Positions 6,731 through 15,327 of a stretch of DNA of 21,852 nucleotides are shown here, piece after piece (the stretch's first letter is position 1; each line of letters opens with the position of its first letter). Under the pieces are notes generated by a model. That model was not told the origin of the DNA, did not search any database, and was given only the letters and a program-made list of their open reading frames with translations. The stretch comes from Rhodobacteraceae bacterium UBA7436 (GTDB lineage Bacteria > Pseudomonadota > Alphaproteobacteria > Rhodobacterales > Rhodobacteraceae). The stretch is taken from contig DLQI01000030.1 in the NCBI GenBank assembly GCA_002478745.1, positions 15,087-36,938 of the forward strand. Reading direction: 5' to 3'. The position numbers and the translations under genes were made by a program.

Positions 6731-8077
6731 TTATGTGGCTGCAAATCCGGCGTCGATGGCCGACAGAAGGATGTTACAATCGTTTTGCGTCACGACCAAA
6801 GGCGGCGACAAGATCAGGTTCGGACCAGAGACACGTACCATTGCGCCGTTTTGATATGCGACCTCTTGCACGGTGCTGGCCGTGGCTGCGTCGATCGGTT
6901 TTCTGCTTGTGCGATCTGACACCATTTCGATGGCTGTCATCAAACCATGTCCACCACGCACGTCACCGATGATGTCGTATTTTTCCATCAAGGCCTGGCA
7001 CCCTGCGAACAATTGGTCACCACGCGCTGCTGCGTTTTCAATGACATTGAGGCGCTTTGTTTCGACAAGGCAGGCAAGCGCGGCGGCGGCACCAACGGGA
7101 TGGCCCGAATATGTGTACCCGTGGCCGATTTTTGCATCTGGGTTGTTTTCAAACACTTCAACCATGCGGTGCCCCAACATCAAGGCCCCAAATGGGAAGT
7201 AGCCATTCGTGATGGCCTTGGCCGTGCACATCATGTCTGGCTGAATGCCCCAGAGACGGGCACCTGACCATGCACCAGTGCGTCCGTAGGCGGTAATCAC
7301 CTCATCTGTGATCAATAGGATGCCGTTGCGGTTACAGATTTCCTGTACCATTGGGGCAAAGGATTTGTGAGGTGGAATGACACCGCCGGCACCAAGGATC
7401 GGTTCCATAACCATCGCAGCAATTGTGCCAGCACCTTGAAAGGCAATCTCGTCTTCAAGGGCCTGAACGCAGAGTTGCGCCAGTTTCTCAGGATCAGTTT
7501 CATTGAACGGATTGCGATAGGTATATGGTGTTGGAATGTGGAAGCAACCCGGCAACAATGGCTCATAAGCTGTGCGGAAATTGGCGTTACCGTTGACGGA
7601 TGCGCCACCGATATGGGTTCCGTGATAGCCCTTCTTCAGGCTCAAGAATTTGGTGCGACCCGCTTCGCCGCGCAGTTTGTGATACTGGCGCGCAAGGCGC
7701 AGCGCAGTTTCCACACTGTCAGACCCACCGGAGGTAAAGAACGCACGGCTCATTCCATCGGGTTCAAAGAATTTGTTCAACTCATATGACAGCTCAATCG
7801 CAACGTCATTGGATGTGCCACGAAATGTGGAATAGTAAGGCAGCTTATCCAGCTGCGCAGTCATGGCGTCTTTGACTGGTTGGCAGGAGTAACCTAGATT
7901 TACGTTCCACAGACCGCCGACGCCGTCGACAGCAGAGTGCCCGTCAACGTCTGTAATGGTCACACCGTCGGAACCAGTAATGATCTTTGGTGGGTTGTCG
8001 ATGCTGTCTTGTGGGGATGTCATTGGGTGCCACATCAGGCGGCCGTTGTGTTCTTTAAGAAAGTTTGAATCTTTCAT
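6731..8077 (-). CDS. Class III (omega) aminotransferase, PLP-dependent
   Basis: A 448-aa fold-type I PLP aminotransferase that moves an amino group from an amine or omega-amino acid to a keto acid, probably pyruvate. Visible are SGGSDSVETA (about 116-125, cofactor phosphate binding), GYHG with Tyr151 stacking on PLP, ITDEV with Asp258 pairing with the pyridine nitrogen, and CTAKAITNGY with Lys287 forming the internal aldimine. GLWNVNLGY near residue 55 carries the Trp (W57) typical of pyruvate-dependent omega/amine transaminases. The chosen ATG overlaps the iclR stop codon (ATGA); a longer frame reaching 8158 would run into iclR and adds no family sequence. Together with the aldehyde dehydrogenase of the divergent operon it suggests oxidation of an amine to a carboxylic acid. 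The actual amine donor is not predictable. Confidence 0.92.
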   Translation of the reverse strand: MKDSNFLKEHNGRLMWHPMTSPQDSIDNPPKIITGSDGVTITDVDGHSAVDGVGGLWNVNLGYSCQPVKDAMTAQLDKLPYYSTFRGTSNDVAIELSYELNKFFEPDGMSRAFFTSGGSDSVETALRLARQYHKLRGEAGRTKFLSLKKGYHGTHIGGASVNGNANFRTAYEPLLPGCFHIPTPYTYRNPFNETDPEKLAQLCVQALEDEIAFQGAGTIAAMVMEPILGAGGVIPPHKSFAPMVQEICNRNGILLITDEVITAYGRTGAWSGARLWGIQPDMMCTAKAITNGYFPFGALMLGHRMVEVFENNPDAKIGHGYTYSGHPVGAAAALACLVETKRLNVIENAAARGDQLFAGCQALMEKYDIIGDVRGGHGLMTAIEMVSDRTSRKPIDAATASTVQEVAYQNGAMVRVSGPNLILSPPLVVTQNDCNILLSAIDAGFAAT

Positions 8078-8883
8078 GAGGCGGTTTCCAATACATTTGC
8101 GGTCGTGAGCGATTTCGCCCAAAGGGCTTCGATGTTGGATGGGACTGTTCCGCCCCAATTTTTGCTGATTTGTCGGGCTGCAACAACAAGTTCGTTTTGA
8201 ATGATATGTTCAAGTTCTGGCGTGTACCGTGCCGCGACACTTGCGACCGAGACAGCGCCTGCCAAGTGGCCAGTTTGATCATATACTGGCGCTGACAAAC
8301 CCTGTATTTCATCCTCATAGCTGCGGTTGGCACGGCCAAATCCAGTGCTGCGGGCTGATTGGATTGCCGCGTTAAGGTCTTGCGGTGTAGTTGCTGTGTT
8401 GGTCGTGAATCGGTGTAAATTGCCCAAAGCGACTTCCACCAATTTTTCTGGTCCAAAGGCCAGTGCGCACAGGCCAGATGCAGTTGCATGCAGTGGGAAT
8501 GTTTCAATATCGATAATCGCGCGGGTCCCATGCTTTGGCGAATCGCAAGAGGCAAGTTCGTATACGATCGTTCCCGATAAAACTGTGACGTGAGATGTTT
8601 CACCCGTGGCATTGGACAGTTCGAAAAGGGGTGCTTGGACGCCTAGTTTTCGTGGAACGGTGGCTTCGCGTGTCTGCGCCAATTGTAATGTCGCAGGCCC
8701 AAGACGATATTGCTTTGTCATTGGATTTTGCTCAATAAGTCCTGTTTCCTCAAGCGCTTGCAGATGACGGTATGTCGTTGCCTTGTCGCGCTTTGCCATC
8801 TTGCACAGCTGCGACAATCCGATTTCTGGCCAAGTGGTCGAAAAATACGTCAGTAGCTCAAGGGTTTTCGCTGCGGATGACAA
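8074..8883 (-). CDS. IclR-family transcriptional regulator
   Basis: A DNA-binding regulator with an N-terminal winged helix and a C-terminal ligand-binding IclR domain, 269 aa from the TTG at 8883. The helix-turn-helix spans GLSQLCKMAKRDKATTYRHL (about residues 17-36), followed by QALEETGLIEQ; the effector domain follows with conserved TSHVTV and HATASG(L)CALAF-type segments. I chose the TTG because MSSAAKTLELL then lines up with the usual start of this subfamily and a GGAAAGG lies upstream. An ATG at 8970 and a TTG at 8940 (AAAAAAGG before it) are alternatives; the ATG lies inside a palindrome that looks like the operator and lacks an RBS. It heads the aminotransferase operon (ATGA overlap) and faces tctC, so it likely controls both in response to the transported or transaminated substrate. 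Confidence 0.9.
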   Translation of the reverse strand: MSSAAKTLELLTYFSTTWPEIGLSQLCKMAKRDKATTYRHLQALEETGLIEQNPMTKQYRLGPATLQLAQTREATVPRKLGVQAPLFELSNATGETSHVTVLSGTIVYELASCDSPKHGTRAIIDIETFPLHATASGLCALAFGPEKLVEVALGNLHRFTTNTATTPQDLNAAIQSARSTGFGRANRSYEDEIQGLSAPVYDQTGHLAGAVSVASVAARYTPELEHIIQNELVVAARQISKNWGGTVPSNIEALWAKSLTTANVLETAS

Positions 8884-8963
8884 ATGAGGGGGACCTTTCC
8901 AGTTAACTTCATAAAAAGTTTGACACAGGTTAATTAACAAGGCAACCTTTTTTCTAGAACAAT

Positions 8964-8980
8964 GGTTCATTATGTGAACC
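8964..8980. promoter_or_regulatory. Candidate IclR operator between iclR and tctC
   Basis: GGTTCA (8964-8969) and TGAACC (8975-8980) form a perfect 6-bp dyad with a 5-bp spacer in the iclR-tctC divergent gap. IclR proteins typically bind short palindromes in such gaps. A TTGACA at 8920-8925 could be a -35 for tctC, but no convincing -10 follows at 16-18 bp. Confidence 0.6.
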
Positions 8981-8998
8981 GATAATAGGGAGAGAGAA

Positions 8999-9943
8999 AT
9001 GTCCAAGTTTGTGAAATCAGTGACAGCCATGGCGCTAGCGATGGCCGCGATGACAGGGGCCGCACAGGCGGAATACCCAGAGAAACCAGTTGAGTTTGTT
9101 GTTCCGTGGCCTCCGGGTGATCTGGAAGACGTGCTGACACGCATGATCGCTGAGGACTTTTCCGAAGCCTACGGTGTTCCAACGGCTGTTGTGAACAAGC
9201 CGGGTGGCGGCGGTGGCCCATTCCCTGGTGCGATTGAAGTCACGAATGCACCAGCTGACGGTTACACAATCGGTTCGTTCCTCATTGCGATTCCAGTCGT
9301 TGGTCCGCAGATTGGTATTCCTGAACTGAACCCTGATCCGTTTGTGCCGCTTGGTAATTTCCTAACATATCCTTTTGTGATCGCGACGGGTGCAGGCGCA
9401 CCTTATGATGACATGGCTGGATTGGCGGCACATGCCGCTGACAACGAGGTTGCACTGGGCCACTTTGGTGCGCCACTTGTTCCGACGCAGGTGACTTTGG
9501 GTCTGGCAAAGGAAATGGGCTTTTCCTATGCGTCTGACGCAGCATTTGATGCACTTGATTGTAACACGTTGGCGTCTGGCGACGTTGATGTGATCAACAC
9601 GACATTGCAGCTGATCTTGCCATGCTTGGATGATGTTAAGGTTCTGGCGTCTATCGGGTCCGAGCGTATTTCGCTGACGCCTGACACGCCGACGGTTGCT
9701 GAACTTGCGCCAAACCTTGATGTTGCTTTGTGGAACGGCTTGTTTGTCCTTGCTGGCACGCCGCAAGATGCCCAAGACAAGATTATTGCCGTAGCTGAGA
9801 AAACTATGATGTCTGATCGTGCACAGGCTTTGGCTGCTGAAACAGGCGCGCTGGTTTACTGGCAGTCCGCAGACGAAGTTAAGGCGCAAATCGCGACTGA
9901 CATCGAGACGCTTGCCGGTATCGAAGCATTGCTTGCTGAATAA
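8999..9943 (+). CDS. tctC: Tripartite tricarboxylate transporter (TTT) periplasmic binding protein
   Basis: The 314-aa extracytoplasmic solute-binding subunit (TctC/Bug family) of a TTT transporter, which catches a carboxylate in the periplasm and hands it to the TctAB membrane complex. There is an N-terminal signal peptide with Lys/Arg start, an Ala/Met-rich core and an AQA cleavage site after about residue 24. YPEKPVEFVVPWPPG then begins the mature protein, as in the family, and PADGYT near residue 83 is the conserved binding-loop motif. The start has a strong AGGGAGAGAG RBS. Length is normal (about 300-325 aa). It is the first gene of tctC-tctB-tctA and is followed by a hairpin likely to raise its expression above the membrane subunits. 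Known TTT ligands include citrate, aromatic dicarboxylates and other organic acids; the ligand here is not readable. Confidence 0.95.
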   Translation: MSKFVKSVTAMALAMAAMTGAAQAEYPEKPVEFVVPWPPGDLEDVLTRMIAEDFSEAYGVPTAVVNKPGGGGGPFPGAIEVTNAPADGYTIGSFLIAIPVVGPQIGIPELNPDPFVPLGNFLTYPFVIATGAGAPYDDMAGLAAHAADNEVALGHFGAPLVPTQVTLGLAKEMGFSYASDAAFDALDCNTLASGDVDVINTTLQLILPCLDDVKVLASIGSERISLTPDTPTVAELAPNLDVALWNGLFVLAGTPQDAQDKIIAVAEKTMMSDRAQALAAETGALVYWQSADEVKAQIATDIETLAGIEALLAE

Positions 9944-9955
9944 TTAAACGTCTCT

Positions 9956-9987
9956 AGGTCGGGCAGCTTTGGGTTGCCCGACCTTTT
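9956..9987 (+). terminator. Hairpin with short T-run between tctC and tctB
   Basis: AGGTCGGGCA (9956-9965) pairs perfectly with TGCCCGACCT (9975-9984) around a 9-nt loop, ending in TTTT. It is placed inside the operon, so it probably acts as a partial terminator or 3' stabiliser that keeps binding-protein mRNA more abundant than tctBA mRNA. Confidence 0.8.
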
Positions 9988-10014
9988 CTATTTTGCCAAT
10001 CGGGGGTGGTTGCC

Positions 10015-10554
10015 ATGTCGCGCGTCAAAACGCTGCAATCTTTGTTCAAGCGGTACCGCCGACCTGGGGATATCGTTTTCGCATGGCTCATTCTGATTTT
10101 TTCGATTTTCATGTTGTTACAGATTGGTGATCAAACGGCTTATAAGAGTGGCGGGAAACTTTTCGCGCAGCCGCGTTTTTGGCCAGCTGTTTCTTTGGGT
10201 CTTATGACCGTTTTTGCCGCGTTTCATCTTCTTGGCTCTGCGTTGTCTGAACGTATCGAGGGGCGTTGGCGCGAGGTGTTGTCATGGCTCGCAGCCTTTG
10301 AGTATGCGGGGTGGTTCATCGCCTATGCTGCGTCGGTTCCATATGGTGGTTATCTTCCAACAACGGTCTTGTTTGCAGTGGCGCTTTCGTTGCGCGCTGG
10401 ATATCGCAGTGTCCGTATGTTGAGCGCCGCCATCCTCAGCTCGATCGTGATTGTCGTGCTGTTCAAAGCTGTGTTGAAGGTGAACCTGCCTTCGGGTTTA
10501 ATCTATGAGACATTGCCCGATGGCTTGCGCCAATTCATGCTTACATATTTTTGA
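10015..10554 (+). CDS. tctB: TTT transporter small membrane subunit
   Basis: A 179-aa inner-membrane protein with about four hydrophobic helices (around residues 19-37, 58-75, 92-110 and 120-150), matching TctB, the poorly conserved small subunit of TTT transporters. Its identity rests on size, topology and its position between tctC and tctA. I chose the ATG at 10015, which follows the GGGGGTGG ribosome-binding site; a GTG three codons upstream lies inside that purine run. The stop codon is 12 bp before the tctA start. TctB works with TctA to form the ion-coupled permease. Confidence 0.9.
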   Translation: MSRVKTLQSLFKRYRRPGDIVFAWLILIFSIFMLLQIGDQTAYKSGGKLFAQPRFWPAVSLGLMTVFAAFHLLGSALSERIEGRWREVLSWLAAFEYAGWFIAYAASVPYGGYLPTTVLFAVALSLRAGYRSVRMLSAAILSSIVIVVLFKAVLKVNLPSGLIYETLPDGLRQFMLTYF

Positions 10555-10566
10555 TCGGATATCGCG

Positions 10567-12084
10567 ATGGAAAACTTATACGCAGGCCTTGAAATGTTGG
10601 CGCGGTGGGACGTTGTTCTCGCGCTATTTGTAGGCTCAATCGGTGGGGTTATTATTGGGGCAATCCCGGGCGTTGGCCCTGCGGTTGCCATTGCAATCTT
10701 ATTGCCTGCCACGTTCTCTCTTGATCCGATTGTCGGGTTGACCATGCTTTTGGGGATCTACGGATCGTCTATGTATGGCGGTGCGATACCCGCGATTTTG
10801 ATCAATACACCCGGGACGGCGGTGAATGCGCTGACGTCTTATGACGGCTATCCTATGACCCAGAAAGGAGAGGGGCACCGCGCCCTTTCTCTAGCTTATA
10901 GCGCGTCGTTCTGGGGTGGAATTTTTGGTATTGGCTGTTTGATTTTATTGTCACCTGTCCTTGCTCTTATTGCTCCAATGTTCGGTTCGCGTGAGATTTT
11001 CCTAGCAGCTCTCCTTGGGATTATACTGGTTGTACTGGCTCATCGCGGGCAAATTTTTGCCGCGGGGGTTCTCGCTATGTTTGGTATTTTTCTGCAAACT
11101 GTCGGACTTGATGCTGTCACATATACGCAGCGTTACACCTTCGGATATTCGTTCCTGAGTTCGGGTATTAACCTGATCGTAGTGGTGTTGGGACTGTTCG
11201 CGCTGAGCCAAGCGTTCTTCCTTTTGACGGCACCCGACAACGTTCCCGATGCAAAATCAGTTCAAGGAAAAATGACGTCTGGCATCAAAGAGTTGATGAA
11301 ACACAAACGTGTCGCAACGGTCGCATCCGCTTTCGGCGTGGTCCTTGGAATGATCCCCGGTACGGGTGAGTTTACAGCACAATTCATGTCTTACACCTAC
11401 GCGCAGAAAACGTCTAAGAACCCTGAACTATTTGGCAAAGGCAGTCCGGAGGGTTTGATCGCATCCGAGGCCGCTAACAACGCCGTGCCAGCTGCTGCTA
11501 TGATCCCGCTTTTGGCATTGGGCATTCCGGGTGAGGCGCTGACGGCGATGATGTTGTCCGTGTTTTACGTGCACAACGTGATCCCCGGGCCGCAGCTGTT
11601 TCAAAACAATATTGATCTTGTGTATGGCCTGTATTTCGCACTGATCCTGCTGAATGTCATCGTCATGATCTTTTTGCTGTTTTCAACGAACCTATTGACC
11701 AAGATCATTCGCGTTCCAACGCGATTCTTGGGCGTGATGATCTTGATCTTGTCGTTTGTTGGGGTTTATTCGCTGCGTAATTCTTTGACGGACTGTATGA
11801 TTTCAGCAGCTTTTGGCGTGCTTGGGCTTATCCTAAAACGCTTGAATTTGCCGATTGTTCCGATCATCCTTGGCATGGTTCTTGGAGGGATCATGGAGAT
11901 CAAACTCCGCTCTGCGATGCCACGTCTTAAGACGCCTTTCGATATGATTGACCGTCCGATTTCGTTCATCCTGTTTGCGATAATTGTTCTGGTTCTTGCG
12001 GTGCACCTTCGCACCTTGATTAAGGAATATCGTGCACAACAGGGCCCCGAAGATCACGATTTACACGACAGCCAAACAAGGTAG
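10567..12084 (+). CDS. tctA: TTT transporter large membrane subunit
   Basis: A 505-aa polytopic membrane protein with roughly ten to twelve helices, the cation-coupled permease of the TTT system. Both family signature loops are present: GAIPGVGPA at about residues 31-39 and GMIPGTGEF at about 261-269, equivalent half-repeats thought to line the transport path. YGSSMYGGAIPAILINTPG near residue 66 is another strongly conserved TctA segment. Length is normal for the family (about 500 aa). It follows tctB by 12 bp, and the next gene starts 4 bp after its stop, so tctCBA and the aldehyde dehydrogenase are one transcription unit. The transported substrate is presumably what the aldehyde dehydrogenase or aromatic genes act on, which is an inference from linkage. 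Confidence 0.96.
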   Translation: MENLYAGLEMLARWDVVLALFVGSIGGVIIGAIPGVGPAVAIAILLPATFSLDPIVGLTMLLGIYGSSMYGGAIPAILINTPGTAVNALTSYDGYPMTQKGEGHRALSLAYSASFWGGIFGIGCLILLSPVLALIAPMFGSREIFLAALLGIILVVLAHRGQIFAAGVLAMFGIFLQTVGLDAVTYTQRYTFGYSFLSSGINLIVVVLGLFALSQAFFLLTAPDNVPDAKSVQGKMTSGIKELMKHKRVATVASAFGVVLGMIPGTGEFTAQFMSYTYAQKTSKNPELFGKGSPEGLIASEAANNAVPAAAMIPLLALGIPGEALTAMMLSVFYVHNVIPGPQLFQNNIDLVYGLYFALILLNVIVMIFLLFSTNLLTKIIRVPTRFLGVMILILSFVGVYSLRNSLTDCMISAAFGVLGLILKRLNLPIVPIILGMVLGGIMEIKLRSAMPRLKTPFDMIDRPISFILFAIIVLVLAVHLRTLIKEYRAQQGPEDHDLHDSQTR

Positions 12085-12088
12085 CCCC

Positions 12089-13573
12089 ATGGACCAGACC
12101 CAAATTGACGCGCTTCGTGCGCAACCCGTTCCGGCCTTTTCGCACTTGATTGAGGGCAAACATGTCGCGGCGTCAGATGGCGGCACGATGGATATCGTGT
12201 CACCGATCGACGGACAGGTTTTCACTACAACAGCCAAAGGCACTGTCGCTGACATGCAGGCGGCGATCACCTCTGCGCGCGCGGCTTTCGAAAACGGTCG
12301 CTGGGCGGGGCAATCACCAGCCGCGCGTAAAAAGGTCTTGATGAAATGGGCGGATCTGATTGAAGCAAATGCGCTTGAATTGGCGGTCTTGGGTGTGCGC
12401 GACAATGGCACCGAAATCAACATGGCGATCAAGGCAGAGCCGGGATCAGCCGCGGGTACCATCCGCTATTACGCTGAAGCATTGGACAAGATCTACGGCG
12501 AGATTGCACCCACATCTTCAGATGTTTTGGGCATGATTCACAAGGAACCAGTTGGCGTCGTTGGCGCAATAATCCCGTGGAATTTCCCGATGATGATTGG
12601 CGCATGGAAACTGGGTCCTGCGTTGGCAATGGGCAATTCGGTTGTACTAAAACCGGCTGAGACGGCATCGCTATCGTTGATGCGCATGTGCGACCTCGCG
12701 CATGATGCGGGATTGCCTGCTGGCGTATTGAATGCCGTCACTGGAGAAGGCGCGGTTGTTGGCGAGGCTATGGGTCTTTCCATGGACATTGATGTGTTGG
12801 TGTTTACCGGATCGGGGGGCACGGGGCGTCGTCTGATGGAATACGCGGCGCGGTCCAATATGAAGCGGGTTTACCTTGAGCTGGGTGGGAAATCTCCCAA
12901 CATCATTTTTGCGGATACCCCGAATTTGGACGAGGCTGCAAAGGTCGCTGCAGGTGGAATCTTTCGCAACGCCGGACAAGTTTGCGTTGCGGGCTCGCGT
13001 CTGCTGGTCGAAGCAACTATCCATGATGACTTTGTCGCTGCCGTGGCCAAAGCCACAAGTATGATGCGCGTGGGTGATCCGCTTGACATGTCTACAGCAA
13101 TTGGCGCGGTTAATTCCGAAGTCCAGCTTAAGCAAAATCTTGGATTTGTAGATACGGCAGTCAGCGAGGGGGGCGAGATCGTCCTTGGTGGTCAACGCAT
13201 TTTGCAAGAAACAGGTGGCTATTACATGGCACCAACGATTGTTACGGGCGTGACACCAGAGGCGACGTTGACCCAAAAAGAAGTCTTTGGGCCTGTTTTA
13301 GGCGTAACGCCATTTACGACGGATGATGAAGCGGTTCGCATCGCCAATGCGACAGTTTATGGATTGGCGGGTGCTGTTTGGACCTCGAACCTCAGCCGCG
13401 CACATCGCATGGTTCGCAGTGTGCGCACGGGCGTGATGCACGTGAACACTTACGGTGGCGCAGATGGTACTGTGCCTCTTGGCGGTGTTGGCCAATCGGG
13501 CAACGGTTCTGACAAATCGCTGCATGCTATTGAAAAGTACATCAATTTGAAAACGGCATGGATCAAGCTGTAG
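12089..13573 (+). CDS. NAD(P)-dependent aldehyde dehydrogenase
   Basis: A 494-aa aldehyde dehydrogenase oxidising an aldehyde to its acid. The active-site set is complete: PWNFP with Asn165, LELGGKSPN with the general base Glu264, and GQVCVAG with the catalytic Cys299; Lys188 (VLKPAE) binds the cofactor. It most resembles broad-specificity enzymes of the AldH/PuuC type. The ATG at 12089 comes just after the tctA stop with AAGG before it; an upstream in-frame start would overlap tctA and add nothing conserved. It shares an operon with the transporter and faces the aminotransferase operon, so the simplest job is oxidising the aldehyde made by transamination of an amine. Succinate-semialdehyde, an end product of the hpa route, is another possible substrate. 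Enzyme class is certain, substrate open. Confidence 0.93.
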   Translation: MDQTQIDALRAQPVPAFSHLIEGKHVAASDGGTMDIVSPIDGQVFTTTAKGTVADMQAAITSARAAFENGRWAGQSPAARKKVLMKWADLIEANALELAVLGVRDNGTEINMAIKAEPGSAAGTIRYYAEALDKIYGEIAPTSSDVLGMIHKEPVGVVGAIIPWNFPMMIGAWKLGPALAMGNSVVLKPAETASLSLMRMCDLAHDAGLPAGVLNAVTGEGAVVGEAMGLSMDIDVLVFTGSGGTGRRLMEYAARSNMKRVYLELGGKSPNIIFADTPNLDEAAKVAAGGIFRNAGQVCVAGSRLLVEATIHDDFVAAVAKATSMMRVGDPLDMSTAIGAVNSEVQLKQNLGFVDTAVSEGGEIVLGGQRILQETGGYYMAPTIVTGVTPEATLTQKEVFGPVLGVTPFTTDDEAVRIANATVYGLAGAVWTSNLSRAHRMVRSVRTGVMHVNTYGGADGTVPLGGVGQSGNGSDKSLHAIEKYINLKTAWIKL

Positions 13574-13584
13574 GGGGCGGGACG

Positions 13585-14814
13585 ATGACAGATAAAACTA
13601 TTCTGGTGATCGGGACCTATGACACCAAAGATGATGAGCTGGGGTTCCTTGCTGGCGTCATAAAGGACCAAGGCGGGCAGGTCGCAACGATGGATGTCTC
13701 TGTATTGGGAGATCCATCTGCACCAACAGATTATTCTAAACACGTCGTCGCAAAAGAGGGCGGCAGTTCTATCGATGCTGCAATCGCATCAGGTGATGAA
13801 AATCACGCGATGCAAATTATGGCCAAAGGTGCATCGCTGTTGGCAGCACGCCTGTTCGCCGAAGGTCGCTTTGATGGAATAATCGTGTTGGGCGGCACTA
13901 TGGGTACCGATTTGGCCCTTGATGTCTGTTCTGCGCTGCCGCTGGGTGTGCCTAAATACATCGTGTCGACGGTATCGTTCTCACCGCTTATCCCAGCCGA
14001 ACGACTGGCTGCAGACACGCAGATGATCTTGTGGGCGGGTGGCCTATATGGCCTCAATTCCGTCTGCAAAGCGTCCCTTAGCCAAGCAGCGGGCGCGGTA
14101 TTGGGGGCTGCACGCGCGGTGCAGATGCCAGATCCCGATAAACCCTTGATTGGGATGATGTCGCTGGGCACCTCGGCATTGAAGTATGTAATTCCGTTGA
14201 AGCCAGCGCTTGAGGCGCGCGGATACGAAGTTGCAGTATTTCATGCCACAGGGATGGGCGGACGCGCGTTTGAAAGCCTCGCAGGGCAGGGTGCGTTTGC
14301 TTGTGTGTTTGATTTTTGCACACAAGAGTTAGGCAACCACATCCATGGTTCCAATATCTCTGCAGGGGCTGATCGTTTGACCAATGCAGGTAACAAGGGA
14401 ACGCCGCAAATCGTGGCACCTGGGTGTTATGATCTGGTTGATGTTGTTGGGTGGCAACCATTGCCGGACAAATGGTCCGGTCATATGAAACACGAACACA
14501 ATCGGTTGCTGACCTCAATCGTGTTGAACGGCGAAGAACGTAAACTTGTTGCCCGCGCACACAGCGACCAGTTGGCCACAGCAAAAGGACCCGTTGCGAT
14601 GTTGCTGCCCGAACACGGGCTTGGGGAATGGGACCGTGAAGGTGCAGACCTTCACAATCAAGCAGGGCTTGAAGCGTTTCTACATGAACTTGAGGATACG
14701 CTACCAAGCAATGTGGTCGCGCATCGCGTTAAATGCCACATCAATGATGCCGCGTTTGCAGACAAGGCGTTGGAAATATTTGATGACTGGCGGGCAAACG
14801 GCTTAGTCGTGTGA
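13585..14814 (+). CDS. UPF0261 / Tm-1-like ATP-binding domain protein
   Basis: A 409-aa protein of the UPF0261 family, related to the ATP-binding N-terminal domain of the tomato Tm-1 resistance protein. Family marks are GTYDTKDDE at residues 10-18, VLGGTMGTDLA near 103-113 and the GMMSLGTS...H-AT-GMGGRAFE region in the second half. The biochemical role of bacterial members is not established; they recur in catabolic clusters, often beside a TIM-barrel phosphoenolpyruvate-hydrolase-family protein that is absent here. The start follows GGGGGCGGGACG, 11 bp after the aldehyde dehydrogenase stop, so it ends the tctCBA operon. Its 3' end overlaps the 3' end of the convergent marR-type gene by 12 bp. 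Family call is firm, function is unknown. Confidence 0.88.
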   Translation: MTDKTILVIGTYDTKDDELGFLAGVIKDQGGQVATMDVSVLGDPSAPTDYSKHVVAKEGGSSIDAAIASGDENHAMQIMAKGASLLAARLFAEGRFDGIIVLGGTMGTDLALDVCSALPLGVPKYIVSTVSFSPLIPAERLAADTQMILWAGGLYGLNSVCKASLSQAAGAVLGAARAVQMPDPDKPLIGMMSLGTSALKYVIPLKPALEARGYEVAVFHATGMGGRAFESLAGQGAFACVFDFCTQELGNHIHGSNISAGADRLTNAGNKGTPQIVAPGCYDLVDVVGWQPLPDKWSGHMKHEHNRLLTSIVLNGEERKLVARAHSDQLATAKGPVAMLLPEHGLGEWDREGADLHNQAGLEAFLHELEDTLPSNVVAHRVKCHINDAAFADKALEIFDDWRANGLVV

Positions 14815-15240
14815 CCCGGGATCAAGGAGGGCCAGGAGATCAAGAAGGGTTTCATAATTTTCAGACCCCAGTCTTGTCTTGAAATCGGCGACGATCTGCG
14901 TGGTTTGTCCGGTGCGATCATCAATGATCTTTTGCCCCTTGGCCGTAATCTCGATCAGCTGGCGGCGGCGGTCAACTTCGTCGCGTGTTTGGGTAAGCAG
15001 TCCTTTGTCGCGCATGGTCGCAGCAATCCGTGTCAGGCTTGGAAACAACAGGCTGGACCTGTCGGCCAAAGTCGTCGTGTCCAAAGTTCCAAATTCAGAA
15101 AGCACTCGCAAAACGCGCCATTGCTGTTCTGTAATGTCGGTTTCCGACAGCATGTCACGGATCGGTGACATCACGCCTTCGCGGGCGCGTATCAATGCGA
15201 TGGGAAGGGAACGTGACGTTGATGGAAGTTTGGGTGACAT
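14803..15240 (-). CDS. hpaR: HpaR/HpcR-type MarR-family repressor of homoprotocatechuate degradation
   Basis: A 145-aa winged-helix MarR protein matching the HpaR/HpcR subfamily. SLPIALIRAREGVMSPIR at residues 11-28 followed by ITEQQWRVLRVLSE (36-49) is the characteristic N-terminus of homoprotocatechuate operon repressors, and the wing carries DEVDRRR at 87-93 with the usual D-x-R-R. HpaR keeps the hpa genes off and is released by the aromatic acid substrate. I use the ATG at 15240 because a longer frame to 15282 lacks a good RBS and family sequence. It is transcribed away from hpaF, with a 108-bp gap holding a sigma70 promoter and a perfect palindrome, and it converges on the UPF0261 gene. 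Position and sequence agree well on this role. Confidence 0.93.
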   Translation of the reverse strand: MSPKLPSTSRSLPIALIRAREGVMSPIRDMLSETDITEQQWRVLRVLSEFGTLDTTTLADRSSLLFPSLTRIAATMRDKGLLTQTRDEVDRRRQLIEITAKGQKIIDDRTGQTTQIVADFKTRLGSENYETLLDLLALLDPGSHD

Positions 15241-15289
15241 TGAGAACTCGATCTTGGCTCGGAATATACCCTGTGCTGCCAAGTTGGGC

Positions 15290-15317
15290 TTGACAATGCA
15301 AGGCTCAATTATCTAAT
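15290..15317 (+). promoter_or_regulatory. Sigma70-type promoter of the hpaFEDGH operon
   Basis: A perfect -35 TTGACA (15290-15295), a 16-bp spacer and a -10 TCTAAT (15312-15317, one mismatch to consensus) are found 32 bp before the hpaF start. The predicted start point near 15324 lies just before the palindrome at 15328-15339, fitting repression by roadblock or occlusion. Confidence 0.7.
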
Positions 15318-15327
15318 TTCAGAATTA

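Noticed and set aside
8920..8948. TTGACA-led promoter for tctC
   Set aside because: The -35 is perfect but the hexamers at 16-18 bp spacing are poor -10 candidates, so it was not listed as a promoter.
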